Shown one piece after another: positions 1 through 8,042 of a stretch of DNA of 64,000 nucleotides; the first letter of the stretch is position 1, and each line of letters begins with the position of its first letter. Under the pieces are notes generated by a model. It ran no database searches, had not been told where the DNA came from, and saw only the letters and a program-made list of their open reading frames with translations. Both the position numbers and the translations under genes were made by a program. The DNA is from Desulfolithobacter dissulfuricans (lineage in GTDB: Bacteria; Desulfobacterota; Desulfobulbia; Desulfobulbales; Desulfobulbaceae), in the NCBI RefSeq assembly GCF_025998535.1, contig NZ_AP024233.1, positions 966,217 to 1,030,216 on the forward strand. The letters run 5' to 3'.

Positions 1-417
1 CCGCTCAAAAAGGAATATGGCCACATATTCCTCGACTGCCCCCCCAATGTGACGCTCCTGTCCGAAAACATCTTCCATGCCGCCGACTGGATCCTGGTTC
101 CCCTCATTCCCACAACCCTGTCCCACCTGGCCATGCAGCAGCTGCTGAACTTTCTGGAGGAAATCGGCCAGGATCGGTCCAAAGTACTGGTGTTCTTTTC
201 CATGGTGGAAAAACGCAAGAACATGCACGGGGAGATGATGCGGCAGCTCGAGGGCCAGCCTGGAATCCTGCGCAGTCATATTCCCTTTCTTGCCGATGTG
301 GAAAAGATGGGGCTCTACCGACAGCCGGTGACCGCGGCCCTGCCTTCATCCGCGGCGTCTGCAGCCTACCGGGAACTGTGGGATGAAATCTGTGCCCATA
401 TTGGAGCAGACCGGTAG
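1..417 (+). CDS. ParA/MinD-family ATPase, C-terminal part (cut by window start)
   Basis: The frame is open from base 1, so the N-terminal part, including the P-loop, lies outside the window. The 138 visible residues begin with a hydrophobic strand ending 'FLDCPPNVTLLSEN', which matches the Walker B/switch region of ParA/Soj ATPases. 'ADWILVPLIPTTLSH' and 'PFLADVEKMGLYRQPV' follow and are typical of the family's C-terminal half. Such ATPases position DNA or protein complexes on the nucleoid or membrane. No ParB-like or other partner is visible, so the cargo is unknown. sixA follows 147 bp later on the same strand. The family call is fairly firm; the role is open. Confidence 0.75.
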   Translation, partial: PLKKEYGHIFLDCPPNVTLLSENIFHAADWILVPLIPTTLSHLAMQQLLNFLEEIGQDRSKVLVFFSMVEKRKNMHGEMMRQLEGQPGILRSHIPFLADVEKMGLYRQPVTAALPSSAASAAYRELWDEICAHIGADR

Positions 418-564
418 ACCGGTGACAGAGGTACCAGATGGTGGGGGATGGCTGTGTCCGGTTCTGGCAGGGGCTGCGCCGGCCGTATTCTTGCCTGGAA
501 GATTCACTGTTCCGTTTTCCGACCGTCTGAATGTTGTCAACCATGCCAAAATGATGCGAGATCG

Positions 565-1071
565 ATGAAACAGATACTGCTGTGCCGCCATGCCAAATCA
601 AGCTGGAAAGATCCTGGTCTGGTCGACCGGGACCGGCCGCTTGCCAGACGCGGCAGGCGTGATGCGCCGCGCATGGGCCGCGAGCTCGCCCGTCGCTGTA
701 TACGTGTGGACAGAATTCTCTGCAGTCCGGCAAAAAGAACCCGCAAGACCGCCCGCAAGATAGCCCGGGAAATCGACTTTCCCCGCAGGGGTATAGTTCT
801 GGTGGAAGAGATCTATGGTGCCGACTCCGGTATGCTGCTTAAGCTGATCCGGGCCCAGAAGAAAAAATACCATCACCTGATGCTGGTGGGGCACAACTCA
901 GCCATAACGGAGCTGGCAAACACCCTGGGTGATCTGGATATCGCCAACGTACCTACCTGTGGGGTGGTTGGTTTTTCCTTTGCTGTGGAGCGGTGGGAAG
1001 ATGTGCGGCAAGGCTGCGGGACTCCCCTGTTCTTCCTCTATCCCAAACTGCTTGCCCGGCAGTCTGACTGA
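565..1071 (+). CDS. sixA: Phosphohistidine phosphatase SixA-like
   Basis: This 168-residue protein has the size and layout of SixA, a small branch of the histidine phosphatase superfamily that removes phosphate from phosphohistidine. The N-terminal 'LLCRHAKSSW' carries the catalytic His9 (RHA form). 'LMLVGHNSAI' supplies the second conserved His, at about residue 110. I chose the ATG at 565 because the protein then begins directly with the RHA strand; the frame is open further upstream, but those residues do not resemble the family. The ClC gene starts 2 bp after the stop, so the two are probably cotranscribed. The target phosphohistidine protein cannot be told from sequence. Confidence 0.85.
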   Translation: MKQILLCRHAKSSWKDPGLVDRDRPLARRGRRDAPRMGRELARRCIRVDRILCSPAKRTRKTARKIAREIDFPRRGIVLVEEIYGADSGMLLKLIRAQKKKYHHLMLVGHNSAITELANTLGDLDIANVPTCGVVGFSFAVERWEDVRQGCGTPLFFLYPKLLARQSD

Positions 1072-1073
1072 CC

Positions 1074-3167
1074 ATGGCCGACAAGATAAGCAGATCCGGG
1101 CGTCTGCTCGACAGGACAACCCTGCCCGAGGGACTTCTGCCGCTGATTCTGGCCACGGTGATCGGGGCCCTGACCGGCCTGGCCGCCGTGTTTTTCATTC
1201 ATCTCATCGCCTGGATCCAGCACGGCTCCTATACGGCGGCTTATTATCTGTTTCCCCGCCTGGGCATGTGGACCTATGTTCTGGTGCCGGTTGGTGGAGC
1301 CCTGCTTGGCGGCCCGCTGATCGCATGGTTTGCCAGCGAGGCCAAGGGACATGGAGTCCCTGAGGTTATGCAGGCCCTGGTCATGCGCGGTGGCCGGATC
1401 CGACCGCGGGTGGCCATTGTCAAGATCCTGGCCTCGGCGCTCTGTATCGGCACCGGTGGGTCGGCCGGCCGGGAAGGACCCATCGTCCAGGTCGGCTCGG
1501 CACTCGGTTCGGTGACAGGCCAGCTCCTTCACCTGTCTGACGAGCGAATCAAGAACCTTGTTTCCTGCGGGGCTGCTGCCGGTATCGCCGCCACTTTCAA
1601 CGCTCCCATCGCCGGGGTGGCCTTTGCCATCGAGGTCCTGATGGGTGAGCTGCAGGTCCGGATGTTTGGCAACGTGGTGATCTCGGCGGTGGCGGCCTCC
1701 ATTGTCAGCCAGAAGTTTCTCGGTGACCGGCCCGCCTTCACCGTCCCTACCTATACCTTTGATTCCCCGGTGGCCATCCTGCTCTACCTGGCTCTGGGTC
1801 TGGTGGCGGCCCTGGTGGGGGTGATGTTCATACGCATGCTGAGCTGGTTCGAGGATCTGTTCGATAACTGGCGCTTTCCCGATGTCCTCAAGCCGGCGGT
1901 CGGTGCCCTGCTCCTTGGCCTGCTCGGATTCGGCTACCTGCACCTGCCGGGGATCAGTTTCTCCGGACCGACCGAGTTCCAGCTCGGCATGCCGCTGATT
2001 GAGAACATCCCCCATGTCTACGGTTCCGGGTTCACTTTCATCGAGGAGGCTCTGCATGGGCAGGTGAGTTTCTGGCTCCTTTTCCTGCTCATCTTTTTGA
2101 AACCGCTGGCCACCTCGTTTACCCTGGGTTCGGGTAACTCGGGCGGTGTTTTTGCGCCATCTCTTTTTATCGGCGCCATGCTCGGCGGTGCTATGGGCAT
2201 GCTCTTCCAGTATATTCTGCCCCAGTACGCCGGCTCTCCCGGGGCCTATGCCCTGGTCGGCATGAGTGCGGTTTTTGCCGCTGCGGCCCAAGCGCCGCTG
2301 ACCGCCATGCTCATCGTCTTTGAAATGAGCAATGATTATTCCCTGATTCTGCCCCTGATGGTCACGGCGGTGACCGCGACCTTTTTTGCCCAGTGGCTTT
2401 ATCCGGAATCCATTTACACCATCAAGCTCACCCGGCGGGGGATCCGATTTTCCCAGGGGCGCGACATGGATATCATGCAGGGGGTTCAGGTTCGTGAGGT
2501 CATGAATCCCGATCCGGTCACTGTTCATGCCTCGCAGCCCCTGGCCGAGCTCTACCAGAAGTTCCAGGAAACCAATTACCTGGGGTTCCCGGTCCTCGAT
2601 GATCAGGACCGTCTCTGGGGGATAGTCACCCTGCAGGACATGCGGCGGGCTCTCTCCCAGGACAGCGTCAAACTCCGGGGGCTCACCGTCTCCGACGTGG
2701 CTGTTCCGGATCCGATCACGGTTTATCCCGATGAACCGATCTGGACCGCTATCCAGAAGATGGCGCCCCGCGACCTGGCGCGGTTGCCGGTGATCAGCCG
2801 CGAGGAAAAGAATAAACTCGTCGGTCTGATAAGCCGCTCGGACATCCTCCGGGCCTATGATGTGGGGCTGGTCCGCAAACAGCGGGGTCAGATGCTGGAG
2901 AAAAACACCTCCCTGCGCCGGCAGAATCAAAACGAGTTCATCGAATTCTGCCTCATGCCCGGACATCAGGCAGTGGGCAGGCAGCTTGGCGATCTCAACC
3001 TGCCAGGACAGGTCAACGTGGTCTCCATCGAGCGGGCAGGGGAGATTATCATACCCCAGCAGGACACCCGTTTTGAGGCCGGAGATATCGTGACCGTCTT
3101 TGGTCGCAAGGACGTGCTGGATCAGGTCCAGCGTATCTTTTCCTCGGCCGGGGAGGAGGATTCGTGA
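1074..3167 (+). CDS. ClC-family chloride transporter with CBS pair and TrkA-C-like domain
   Basis: This 697-residue membrane protein has the ClC selectivity-filter motifs 'GGSAGREGP' (residues 128-136, with the gating Glu134) and 'GSGNSGGVFAPS' (near 355). Two CBS domains follow (about 465-600), then a C-terminal beta-rich TrkA-C/RCK-C-like domain (about 615-690, 'GDIVTVFGRKDVLDQVQ'). ClC proteins move chloride or other anions as channels or as anion/proton antiporters. The CBS and TrkA-C-like modules normally sense adenine nucleotides or other small ligands. The residue aligned by eye with the internal proton glutamate of E. coli ClC is Val188 ('FAIEVLMGE'), so the mechanism may differ from the classical 2:1 exchanger. 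It follows sixA by 2 bp, and its TGA overlaps the next start. Confidence 0.9.
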   Translation: MADKISRSGRLLDRTTLPEGLLPLILATVIGALTGLAAVFFIHLIAWIQHGSYTAAYYLFPRLGMWTYVLVPVGGALLGGPLIAWFASEAKGHGVPEVMQALVMRGGRIRPRVAIVKILASALCIGTGGSAGREGPIVQVGSALGSVTGQLLHLSDERIKNLVSCGAAAGIAATFNAPIAGVAFAIEVLMGELQVRMFGNVVISAVAASIVSQKFLGDRPAFTVPTYTFDSPVAILLYLALGLVAALVGVMFIRMLSWFEDLFDNWRFPDVLKPAVGALLLGLLGFGYLHLPGISFSGPTEFQLGMPLIENIPHVYGSGFTFIEEALHGQVSFWLLFLLIFLKPLATSFTLGSGNSGGVFAPSLFIGAMLGGAMGMLFQYILPQYAGSPGAYALVGMSAVFAAAAQAPLTAMLIVFEMSNDYSLILPLMVTAVTATFFAQWLYPESIYTIKLTRRGIRFSQGRDMDIMQGVQVREVMNPDPVTVHASQPLAELYQKFQETNYLGFPVLDDQDRLWGIVTLQDMRRALSQDSVKLRGLTVSDVAVPDPITVYPDEPIWTAIQKMAPRDLARLPVISREEKNKLVGLISRSDILRAYDVGLVRKQRGQMLEKNTSLRRQNQNEFIEFCLMPGHQAVGRQLGDLNLPGQVNVVSIERAGEIIIPQQDTRFEAGDIVTVFGRKDVLDQVQRIFSSAGEEDS

Positions 3168-3358
3168 CTTCCCGGGTACCCATGTCTCCGGACTGCCTGG
3201 GCTGCCGCCATTTTTTCATCACCTACCAGCCCCGTCAGCCGCGGGGATGCCGGGCCTATGGCTTCAAGAGCCAGCAGATGCCTTCCCGGGTGGTTCTGGC
3301 CAGTTCCGGCAAGCCGTGTCAGTTGTTTGCTCCGAAGTCGGCAGGGAAAGGGAAATAA
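3164..3358 (+). CDS. Small four-cysteine conserved protein of unknown function
   Basis: This 64-residue ORF starts at a GTG that overlaps the ClC stop (GTGA), with a strong GGAGGAGGA ribosome-binding site 5 bp upstream. This is translational coupling. The protein has Cys at 11, 14, 29 and 52 ('DCLGCRHF', 'RGCRAYGF', 'GKPCQLF'), with aromatic and Gly residues around them, suggesting a small metal-binding fold. I recall similar small proteins with a GCRAYGFKS-like core in other deltaproteobacteria but know of no assigned function. A link to the ClC transporter is suggested only by the coupling. Confidence 0.65.
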   Translation: MTSRVPMSPDCLGCRHFFITYQPRQPRGCRAYGFKSQQMPSRVVLASSGKPCQLFAPKSAGKGK

Positions 3359-3471
3359 AGGAAAAATTATTTTTAAAATGACCGGCCGCATGATAACATG
3401 GATCTGTGGACATGAAGAAATGTCGAACCTGTTGATTTTCCCACAGGATTAACCGGACTGGCAAGAGACAG

Positions 3472-4194
3472 ATGGTGCAAGAGAGCGGTTCCCCCGGTAC
3501 AGGGTCCATAGGCGGCGTATCCCTGGCTTCCTTTCTGCAGATGCTTGAGCAGGAACGGCGCAGCTGCACCCTGATTGTCCACTGTGGCGAGGGAGAAGGA
3601 CAGTTCTTCTTCGACGAGGGAGATCTCGTAGATGCCCAGTGCGGGGACAAGGCAGGGGAAGAAGCGGTCTACGCCCTGCTGACGGCAAAAGATCCGGTCT
3701 TTCGGGTTGAAGAGGCCCAGGACCGGCTGCGGCGAATCAGCCTGCCCCTGGCACACCTGCTGCTCAACGCCGCAACCAGGCAGGATGAGGCTACGAGTGA
3801 ACAGGCAGGGAAGGGTGATACCATGCATGCTTCAAAACGGGCCATGAGTGCGGCCGTGCAGGGGAATCCGGCTCTGCGACGGCTGGTGGAGGCCATTGTC
3901 TCCATTGCGGGGGTGAAACATTATTATCTCCTGAACCGCCAGGGAAAGGTTATTGTCCAGTCCTCGAAAAATCGCAAAGTCGGCGATTTTATCACCTACT
4001 GCATTGTCAGCGGCATCCAGATCCGTAAGGCGCTTGAGGCCCGGGGCCCCCATCAGATCCGCCTGGAGCTGCAGGGCGGAGACGTGCTGCTGATTCTTCC
4101 CGGGGCGGGAATGATTATCGGTCTGCTTCTTGATCAGGATGTCTCGACGGCTGAGGTTGCAGCCCGGCTGCGGCCGGCTCTTACGGCGAGATAA
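3472..4194 (+). CDS. PATAN (DUF4388) and roadblock/LC7 domain protein
   Basis: This 240-residue soluble protein has an N-terminal PATAN/DUF4388-like domain (about 15-85; 'SLASFLQMLEQERRSCTLIV', 'FFDEGDLVDAQCG') and a C-terminal roadblock/LC7 domain (about 130-235; 'LVEAIVSIAGVKHYYLLNRQ'). PATAN proteins are common adaptors in deltaproteobacterial gliding, chemosensory and c-di-GMP circuits. Roadblock domains bind or regulate small Ras-like GTPases. A second roadblock-like protein follows 23 bp downstream. The ATG at 3472 has only a weak upstream ribosome-binding site. The nearest Ras-like GTPase in the window is the MglA homologue at 27.9 kb; whether they interact is inference. Confidence 0.75.
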   Translation: MVQESGSPGTGSIGGVSLASFLQMLEQERRSCTLIVHCGEGEGQFFFDEGDLVDAQCGDKAGEEAVYALLTAKDPVFRVEEAQDRLRRISLPLAHLLLNAATRQDEATSEQAGKGDTMHASKRAMSAAVQGNPALRRLVEAIVSIAGVKHYYLLNRQGKVIVQSSKNRKVGDFITYCIVSGIQIRKALEARGPHQIRLELQGGDVLLILPGAGMIIGLLLDQDVSTAEVAARLRPALTAR

Positions 4195-4217
4195 CCGGCA
4201 GGGGATACAGTGAGGTT

Positions 4218-4853
4218 ATGAGAAAACTGCTCAAGGAGATATCGGTTATTCCCGGAGTCACCGGATCCTGTATCTTTGATAAATCCGAGGGGCCGTTGTG
4301 CGAGGAGCTCCATCCAAGCCTGTCGGCGGATCTGTCGGAAACCGTTGGAACCTACCTGGTACGGCTCTTCCAGATGGGTGGCATGATCGGCCTGGATACC
4401 CGGTCGGTCTACTTTCGTTTTGACAAGTACACCGTGCTGGGCATGCCCCTTGATACCGGAGCGGTCCTCCTTACCATCTGCGAGTCCCAGGCCAACTGTT
4501 CCCTGGTTGCCACCACTGCTGCCATGCTGGTGGCCGATATGCGTGATGAACTCAACGCGCCTGTCTATCCCCCTGAAGAAGAGGTGCTCGAAGAGGTGGA
4601 GGCGGTGGCCATCGAGGAGGATGACGGCGATGATGCCGAGCTGGAGCCGCTCTTCAAGGAGATGGAGCAGGCCCTGGCCGCAGCTATCGGCCCGGTGGCC
4701 GGGGTGGTGATGCAGGATTACATCCAGAGATGGAAAGAGTCAGGACCGGCTGTGCCGGCCCGGATTTCCGAGCTGGCCAAAATGCTGGTCGAAGAGATCG
4801 GCGACGAGCATCTGGCCCGGGAGTTCACCTCCCATATTCACACCATCCTGTGA
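4218..4853 (+). CDS. Roadblock/LC7-like protein with acidic linker and helical C-terminus
   Basis: This 211-residue protein starts with a roadblock/LC7-like fold (about 1-110; 'LLKEISVIPGVTGSCIFDKS', 'VYFRFDKYTVLGMPL'). A strongly acidic linker follows (about 118-143, rich in Glu and Asp), then a helical C-terminal segment (about 145-211; 'PLFKEMEQALAAAIGPVAGV'). The C-terminal helices resemble a short module seen after regulatory domains in bacterial signalling proteins, but I cannot name it with confidence. It follows the PATAN-roadblock gene by 23 bp and is the last gene before a strong terminator, so the two probably form one signalling unit. Confidence 0.65.
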   Translation: MRKLLKEISVIPGVTGSCIFDKSEGPLCEELHPSLSADLSETVGTYLVRLFQMGGMIGLDTRSVYFRFDKYTVLGMPLDTGAVLLTICESQANCSLVATTAAMLVADMRDELNAPVYPPEEEVLEEVEAVAIEEDDGDDAELEPLFKEMEQALAAAIGPVAGVVMQDYIQRWKESGPAVPARISELAKMLVEEIGDEHLAREFTSHIHTIL

Positions 4854-4872
4854 CAACACCCGCTGGAAGCTG

Positions 4873-4914
4873 AAAAAGCCTGCTGACAAGCCATGGCTTG
4901 TCAGCAGGCTTTTT
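4873..4914. terminator. Perfect palindromic bidirectional terminator
   Basis: A 42-bp perfect palindrome (two 21-bp arms meeting at CCATGG) begins with A5 and ends with T6. It therefore works as an intrinsic terminator on both strands. It lies 19 bp after the roadblock gene and also faces the end of the convergent heme-sensor gene. Confidence 0.9.
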
Positions 4915-4933
4915 TGTCTTGAAGGAAAGTGCC

Positions 4934-4974
4934 CTCTCTGATCCCGCCCGGACCTGCAGGGCGGGATCAGAGAG
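4934..4974. terminator. Second hairpin between convergent genes
   Basis: Two perfect 16-bp arms (4934-4949 and 4959-4974) flank a 9-nt loop. Only three T follow on the plus strand and no T-run follows on the minus strand. It may be a back-up terminator or RNA-stabilising end for the minus-strand heme-sensor transcript. Confidence 0.6.
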
Positions 4975-5006
4975 TTTGTCCATGCCTGTTACCTGTTACT
5001 GACGGC

Positions 5007-5879
5007 TCACTTGAAACGTTTGAGCATTTTGTCCACACTGATCCGCAGCCGGTCCACGGCCCGGGCCAGGGTGCCTATCTCATCCCGGGATGGGGTGACG
5101 ATGGGTTCGCTCAGGTTTTTGCCCAGGCTGATTTCCGTAGCCCGTTTTTCCAGCATGGTCACCGGTTTGACCACGTAGCGGCTGAAAAAGAACCAGATGA
5201 TCAGCATGAGCAGCAGAACTCCGCTGCTGCCGATGAGAACCAGGTTGATGGCTGATTGTCTGGCCTTGGTCAGGGCTTTTGCCAGCGGCACGTAAACCAC
5301 GTAGGCCGAGGCGATACTGCCGGCTTCCCAGTTGTAGCCATGCTCGGTCCCGTAGCGCTCGATCTGCTCTTTTGGGGCATCGGCCGGGTCGCCGTGACAG
5401 CGCAGGCATCCCCGGGAGATCCGGATGGGCTGGGCAAAGTAATAGAACTGACTGCCTTCCTTGGTGATGGTGCCTTCGGCCAGCTTCTTTTTGGGATCCT
5501 GCTGGAAGATTTCGATGATCTGCAGGTCATACTTGTCGGCCTTGTTGTCGGAATGGAGCGGGTCGATGGTGGCCTGCTTGAACTGATAGTCCTGGTTGCG
5601 CTTCTGGAACTCGTTCCAGACCCCGCGGGTCAGGGTAAAGCCGGAGATGAGTTCGGGGATGAACTGGTTCCTGTCCATCATCTCCATTATTCTTGGCCGC
5701 TGGTGGTCTTTGAAATAGAGCCGGGACGCCTGCAGGGCGTCAAAGACCAGGTGTCCCTTGGCCTTGGCTTCTTCAACGGCATTGCTGACACTGAAACGAT
5801 AACTGGCCACTGCGATGCCAACAGTGGCGATCAGGCTGAGTATGCCGATAAGGATAATGAATCGTGTACGAATACTCAT
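5007..5879 (-). CDS. DUF3365 (Tll0287-like) c-heme sensor with HAMP domain
   Basis: This 290-residue inner-membrane protein has TM1 at about 7-28, a periplasmic DUF3365/Tll0287-like sensor domain with one c-type heme site 'CLRCH' (Cys158, Cys161, His162), TM2 at about 211-232, and a HAMP domain (about 233-285; 'VVKPVTMLEKRATEIS', 'DEIGTLARAVDRL'). The domain family senses redox or small ligands through its heme. No output domain (kinase, methyl-accepting or GGDEF) follows the HAMP, so the signal must pass to a separate partner. Heme attachment implies export and the cytochrome c maturation machinery. It is monocistronic and convergent with the roadblock genes. Confidence 0.85.
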   Translation of the reverse strand: MSIRTRFIILIGILSLIATVGIAVASYRFSVSNAVEEAKAKGHLVFDALQASRLYFKDHQRPRIMEMMDRNQFIPELISGFTLTRGVWNEFQKRNQDYQFKQATIDPLHSDNKADKYDLQIIEIFQQDPKKKLAEGTITKEGSQFYYFAQPIRISRGCLRCHGDPADAPKEQIERYGTEHGYNWEAGSIASAYVVYVPLAKALTKARQSAINLVLIGSSGVLLLMLIIWFFFSRYVVKPVTMLEKRATEISLGKNLSEPIVTPSRDEIGTLARAVDRLRISVDKMLKRFK

Positions 5880-6167
5880 GCAGTTCTCCGGGTTAAGGGG
5901 TTAACGGAAGAGTGGCTTCGAATCTTGTTGTAGTGAATCACAACCTCACCGGCAAAATCAAGGAAAGTATTCTTTCCGACATGGACAGGGGTGGGGCCAG
6001 CGGGGTTGCACGATGGAGGGAAATGGTTTAATGGCTCTATTGAAAATCCCTTTTCCTCCGCAAAGAGAGGTCCTGTTCGGTTTTTGCTTTACCGGGCGGT
6101 TCGCACAGGGCCACAGAGTGGTTGGCGGTGGCCCGGATATTTTTTCACCAGGAGTGGTAACGAGATC

Positions 6168-7424
6168 ATGAAACTGTCTTCATTTGGCAAACGCTTTTCC
6201 ACCGGTTCGGGTATCTTGTCCCTGATGGATGATCTGGGCAATGCCCTGGCCGGCGGTGATATGATCATGATGGGCGGAGGAAATCCCGGCCATGTCCCGG
6301 AAGTGCAGGAAATGCTTCGCCGCCGGTTGCGGGAGCTCGCCGAGGATCCGGCCGAATTTCGTAAACTGATCGGCATCTATGATCCTCCCCGGGGTGAAAA
6401 GGATTTCCTCCAGGCTCTGGCAGCCCTTTTGCGAAGCGAGTATGGCTGGGACCTGGGGCCGGAAAACATCTGCCTGACCAACGGCAGTCAGGGCTCGTTT
6501 TTTCTGCTGTTCAACATGTTTGCCGGCCGGTTTGACGATGGCAGTCACAAGAAGGTCCTGCTGCCCCTGGCTCCGGAATATATCGGCTATGCCGACCTGG
6601 GGCTCAGCGATGATTTCTTCACCGCGGTCCGGCCGCGGATCGATTTTCTGGAAGACAACCTGTTCAAGTACCGGGTCGATTTTGACCATATCGAAGTGAA
6701 CACGGACATCGGTGTCATCTGCGCCTCGCGGCCCACCAACCCCACCGGCAACGTGCTGACCGATGACGAGATCCAGGGACTGGCCCGGCTGGCGGCGGAA
6801 AATGATATCCCCTTTATCATCGACAACGCCTACGGGGTACCCTTTCCCGGGATCATCTATACCGAGGCCACCCCGGTCTGGAACGAGAATCTCATCGTCT
6901 GCATGAGCCTGTCCAAGTTCGGCCTGCCGGCGGCCCGGACCGGGATCGTCATTGCCCGTACCGAGATCATCGAGGTCCTCTCCGGCATCAACTCCATCCT
7001 GAATCTGGCTCCGGGCAGCTTCGGCGCCATGCTGACCACCGATATCGTCCGGTCCGGGGAGATCATCCGTCTCAGCCGTGAGGTGATCATGCCTTTTTAT
7101 CGCCGCAAGATGGAAAAGGCCATGCACTGGATCAACACCTATTTCACCGGGTTTGATTACCGGGTCCATACCCCGGAGGGGGCGATGTTCCTCTGGCTCT
7201 GGTTTCCGGAGCTGCCCATCTCCAGCCGCACCCTTTATGAGCGGCTCAAGGAGCGCGGGGTGCTGGTGGTATCCGGTGACTATTTCTTCCCGGGCCTGGA
7301 GCCGGGCTGGAGCCATACCGGAGAGTGCATCCGCATAACCTATTCTCAGGATGAAGAGGATGTCCACCAGGGCCTGCGGATCATCGGCGAAGAGGTTCGC
7401 CGGGCCTGCGGCGACAGCGGTTGA
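6168..7424 (+). CDS. avtA: Valine-pyruvate aminotransferase AvtA
   Basis: This 418-residue PLP-dependent fold-type I aminotransferase is close to AvtA, which interconverts valine + pyruvate with 2-oxoisovalerate + alanine. The N-terminus 'MKLSSFGKRFSTGSGI' and 'MMGGGNPGHVPEV' match the family, as do 'SRPTNPTGNVLTDDEI' and the PLP-lysine motif 'SLSKFGLPAARTG'. I chose the ATG at 6168, with GGAG about 13 bp upstream; the frame extends to 5991, but the added residues are not family-like. It is divergent from the heme-sensor gene across a roughly 290-bp gap that holds nothing else I can recognise. AvtA is cytoplasmic and normally dispensable beside IlvE. Confidence 0.9.
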   Translation: MKLSSFGKRFSTGSGILSLMDDLGNALAGGDMIMMGGGNPGHVPEVQEMLRRRLRELAEDPAEFRKLIGIYDPPRGEKDFLQALAALLRSEYGWDLGPENICLTNGSQGSFFLLFNMFAGRFDDGSHKKVLLPLAPEYIGYADLGLSDDFFTAVRPRIDFLEDNLFKYRVDFDHIEVNTDIGVICASRPTNPTGNVLTDDEIQGLARLAAENDIPFIIDNAYGVPFPGIIYTEATPVWNENLIVCMSLSKFGLPAARTGIVIARTEIIEVLSGINSILNLAPGSFGAMLTTDIVRSGEIIRLSREVIMPFYRRKMEKAMHWINTYFTGFDYRVHTPEGAMFLWLWFPELPISSRTLYERLKERGVLVVSGDYFFPGLEPGWSHTGECIRITYSQDEEDVHQGLRIIGEEVRRACGDSG

Positions 7425-7486
7425 GCTTTTTCACCTGAAGTTTTTGTCACTGGTGAGATGTTCTGAGAAAAAAACAGGAGAGAGAA

Positions 7487-7879
7487 ATGAGACGCTTTGT
7501 TTATCGAACCATCCTGTTTGAATATCAGAAAGACAGGTTGCTGGGCGACAGGTACATCAATGACGAGGAAGTGGAAAAGACCCTCAACGAGCAGGGAGCT
7601 CTGGGCTGGGAACTGGTGGGCGTGACCACCACTCAGGAAGGGCTGCTGGCCATCTGCAAGCGTCCTGACGGGTCGGAAGCGTGTGTGGATCGTCCCCCGG
7701 TCACTGTTTCAGAAAGTGGTTGCGACTCCATGGAGGAGGAAGAGGTTGTCTCTGCCAGAGCTCTCCAGGAGCGGGAACGGGCCCACATCATGGAGCTTGA
7801 GGCCCGGCGCCGTCAGGCCATGCAGCAGCAGGAAGAGGAGCAGGACCAGGATCTGGTCGGCAAGATACGGATCTTCTGA
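7487..7879 (+). CDS. DUF4177-domain protein
   Basis: This 130-residue soluble protein opens with a DUF4177-like domain (about 1-62; 'RRFVYRTILFEYQKDR', 'LNEQGALGWELVGVTT'), a small alpha/beta fold of unknown function. A charged, Glu/Gln-rich probably coiled-coil tail follows ('LQERERAHIMELEARRRQAM', 'QQQEEEQDQ'). A good AGGAGAG ribosome-binding site precedes the ATG. It lies 62 bp after avtA and may share its transcript. No function can be assigned. Confidence 0.75.
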   Translation: MRRFVYRTILFEYQKDRLLGDRYINDEEVEKTLNEQGALGWELVGVTTTQEGLLAICKRPDGSEACVDRPPVTVSESGCDSMEEEEVVSARALQERERAHIMELEARRRQAMQQQEEEQDQDLVGKIRIF

Positions 7880-8042
7880 CCGGTTACGGTTAGACGGAGT
7901 TGCTGGCTGACCAGGGTCCCCGTGGTATCCATAAGCTGAACAAAGGGTCACCACAGCGGGTGTCGCCCGCAACCTGATTAATCGTAGCGACTTGGTAATT
8001 TTCTTGTTTTTACGACAGGAGCCAAGAAGTAAGGTACTAAAA

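Noticed and set aside
1038-2966. 642-codon open frame antisense to the ClC gene
   Set aside because: It mirrors the codon structure of the ClC gene, is rich in Gly/Asp/His/Gln with no recognisable domain, and lies wholly inside a clear membrane protein gene.
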